A DNA stretch of 36,327 nucleotides from positions 1 to 36,327 of the forward strand of contig JAQTTQ010000009.1 of assembly GCA_028710685.1 (NCBI GenBank), read 5' to 3'. The notes under the pieces are model-generated. The model was not told the DNA's origin. It ran no database searches and saw nothing but the letters and a program-made list of their open reading frames with translations. Below are positions 34,512 to 36,327 of the stretch, piece after piece (the stretch's first letter is position 1; every line of letters starts with the position of its first letter). Origin of the DNA: Candidatus Omnitrophota bacterium (GTDB taxonomy: Bacteria; Omnitrophota; Gorgyraeia; Gygaellales; Profunditerraquicolaceae). The translations under genes and the position numbers were made by a program.

Positions 34512-35183
34512 ATGAAGCGATTTTTCTGGGTTATTTTTTCGGGCATATTATTTATGGTAATGCTGGGAAATTTTATCTTTTCCCAGTACCGCTTGCGAAA
34601 TGCCTTTAGCCAGGCCAGGGAGCAATTAATGCTTATTGCTTCAAGCGGCGTGCTTCTTATTGATGTTGAGGCGCTTCTCAGCGTGCCGTTGGTGCAAAGC
34701 GGAGAGGGGAGCCCTGAATACCAGCAGATCTCCCGGCAGCTAGAGAAGATTAAACAATCAAATTCTTCCATAAAATACGTATATATAATGACGCCTTCTG
34801 ATGAGCCGGGGTTTATGCAGTATGTGGTTGATGCAGATCCTGTCCCGGAGATAATAACTGCGCATTGCCCTACTTCATTACCCGGGGATAAATATGATGC
34901 GCGTAACCTTCCCGCAGTTATGAGTGCATTTGATGGCCCTAGCGCGGATAAGAATATTAATCATGATGTCTGGGGAGTTTTTATTTCCGGATACGCTCCT
35001 ATCCGCGATAATGAAGGTAAGCCGGTAGCGATATTGGGGGTAGATTTTGACGGTATTTTTATACAGGATATGCAAAAGAAAGCCAGGAAAAGCGGTATAG
35101 CGGCATTATTAACAGGCTTTCTCTTTCTTGTTTCGTTTTTACCTTTAAAAAGCTGGAGATTATTAGCCGGCTTAAAATCTTAG
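34512..35183 (+). CDS. membrane protein with Cache-like extracytoplasmic sensor domain and no output domain
   Basis: N-terminal and C-terminal TM segments flanking ~165 aa ending 'VWGVFISGYAPIRDNEGKPVAILGVDFDG', a Cache-like signature. Confidence 0.65.
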   Translation: MKRFFWVIFSGILFMVMLGNFIFSQYRLRNAFSQAREQLMLIASSGVLLIDVEALLSVPLVQSGEGSPEYQQISRQLEKIKQSNSSIKYVYIMTPSDEPGFMQYVVDADPVPEIITAHCPTSLPGDKYDARNLPAVMSAFDGPSADKNINHDVWGVFISGYAPIRDNEGKPVAILGVDFDGIFIQDMQKKARKSGIAALLTGFLFLVSFLPLKSWRLLAGLKS

Positions 35184-35186
35184 AAA

Positions 35187-36327
35187 ATGTCATATACGGT
35201 ATTTGCGCTCAAATGGCGCCCAAATAATTTTAATGAAATTGTCGGACAGCCGCATATCGTCAGCACTTTAAAAAGTGCCATAGAGAAGAAAAGGCTTGCG
35301 CACGCTTACCTATTTTCAGGGCCACGAGGCGTAGGCAAGACTTCAACAGCGCGTATTTTAGCAAAATCACTGAATTGCAAGGAAGGGCCAACGGTTAATC
35401 CTTGCGGTAAATGCAGCTGTTGCCTTGAGATATCCCAGGGCCGTTCCCTTGATGTTATTGAGATAGACGGTGCCTCCAATACCGGGGTTGAGGATGTCCG
35501 CTCTCTGCGCGAGAATGTAAAGTTTGCTCCCGTATCGGGTAATTTTAAAATTTATATCATTGATGAAGTGCATATGCTTTCAATCTCGGCTTTTAATGCG
35601 CTTCTTAAAACCCTTGAGGAGCCTCCGGAGTTTGTCAAATTTCTCTTTGCCACTACCCATCCGGATAAAATACCCTCAACGGTCTTATCGCGCTGCCAGC
35701 GCCTTGATTTTAGAAGAATATCGGCTATGGAGATCGCTTCTCAGCTTGAGAGAATCGTTAAATCCGAGAAGATAACAGTGGATAAGGACGTGCTTTTTGC
35801 TATCGCCAAGACAAGCGATGGTGCGCTGCGCGATGCTGAGTCAATCTTAGATCAACTGGTTTCTTTTTCCAAAGAAAAGATTTCTCTGAAGGACGTTATC
35901 TCCATCTTAGGCCTTGTTGAGCAGGAGGCCTTATTTGAGATAACCGATAAGATCATACAAAAGGACCCTAAGAGGGCGTTGGATTTATTAAATAGGATTA
36001 TTGATGACGGTAAAGACGTTAATGTATTCTTAAATAATTTAATCGAGCATTTTCGTAACCTTATGATTGCCAAGGTCTCTAAAGGGGATGCAAAGTTAAT
36101 TGATTTGCCTCAGGATATCTGTCAGCGCCTGCTTAAGCAGTCACAGGCCTTAAGCCTCGAAGATATATTTACGGCTTTCAATATTTTAGTGAATACCTAT
36201 GAGATGTCTAAGCGGATGGATTCTTTGCGTATTCCCCTGGAGGTAAGCCTTGTCCGGCTAAGTCATGACCGCAAGAGCCAGAATCCTATCTTAAAAGAAA
36301 AAGAGGCGGTTAAAGAGCAGGTGGTTT
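35187..36327 (+). CDS. dnaX: DNA polymerase III subunit gamma/tau, truncated by the window edge
   Basis: ATG at 35187: 'MSYTVFALKWRPNNFNEIVGQPHIVSTLK...GPRGVGKTSTARILAKSLNC...CGKCSCC...IIDEVHMLSISAFNALLKTLEEPP'; frame still open at 36327, so it is missing from the ORF track. Confidence 0.95.
   Translation, partial: MSYTVFALKWRPNNFNEIVGQPHIVSTLKSAIEKKRLAHAYLFSGPRGVGKTSTARILAKSLNCKEGPTVNPCGKCSCCLEISQGRSLDVIEIDGASNTGVEDVRSLRENVKFAPVSGNFKIYIIDEVHMLSISAFNALLKTLEEPPEFVKFLFATTHPDKIPSTVLSRCQRLDFRRISAMEIASQLERIVKSEKITVDKDVLFAIAKTSDGALRDAESILDQLVSFSKEKISLKDVISILGLVEQEALFEITDKIIQKDPKRALDLLNRIIDDGKDVNVFLNNLIEHFRNLMIAKVSKGDAKLIDLPQDICQRLLKQSQALSLEDIFTAFNILVNTYEMSKRMDSLRIPLEVSLVRLSHDRKSQNPILKEKEAVKEQVV

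Noticed and set aside
1-36327. CRISPR array, insertion sequence, prophage or toxin-antitoxin module
   Set aside because: No regularly spaced direct repeats and no Cas, transposase, phage structural or TA-like proteins were seen in the window.

Overview
The window looks like a chromosomal segment from an uncultured, probably anaerobic bacterium. An Omnitrophota/PVC-like origin is a guess from gene style only. Left part (131-7179): small secreted proteins, a chagasin-like (I42) inhibitor, a CPBP-type membrane protease, and an Mla/MCE lipid-transport operon (STAS-MlaE, MlaF, MlaD, PqiC-like lipoprotein). Centre (7890-29506): 14 consecutive, mostly overlapping same-strand genes. Thirteen encode radical SAM proteins with 19 readable CX3CX2C motifs, and one is U32-like. 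Several genes are fusions of two or three radical SAM domains, two also carry an N-terminal B12-binding-like domain, and two are HemN-like. At least two paralogous lineages have expanded within the locus. No gap inside the block exceeds 13 bp, so there is no room for a conventional intergenic precursor-peptide gene. I consider this block the candidate undescribed system. Right part: an AmrS-like radical SAM protein with a signal-peptide-like N-terminus, a polytopic spermidine-synthase-like protein, a CcdA/TauE-like protein, tRNA-Arg(ACG) 8 nt upstream of tadA (the enzyme that edits that tRNA), tRNA-Ser(GCT), a sensor-only membrane protein, and a dnaX gene cut by the window edge and absent from the ORF track. 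All product calls come from reading motifs; no database search was run.
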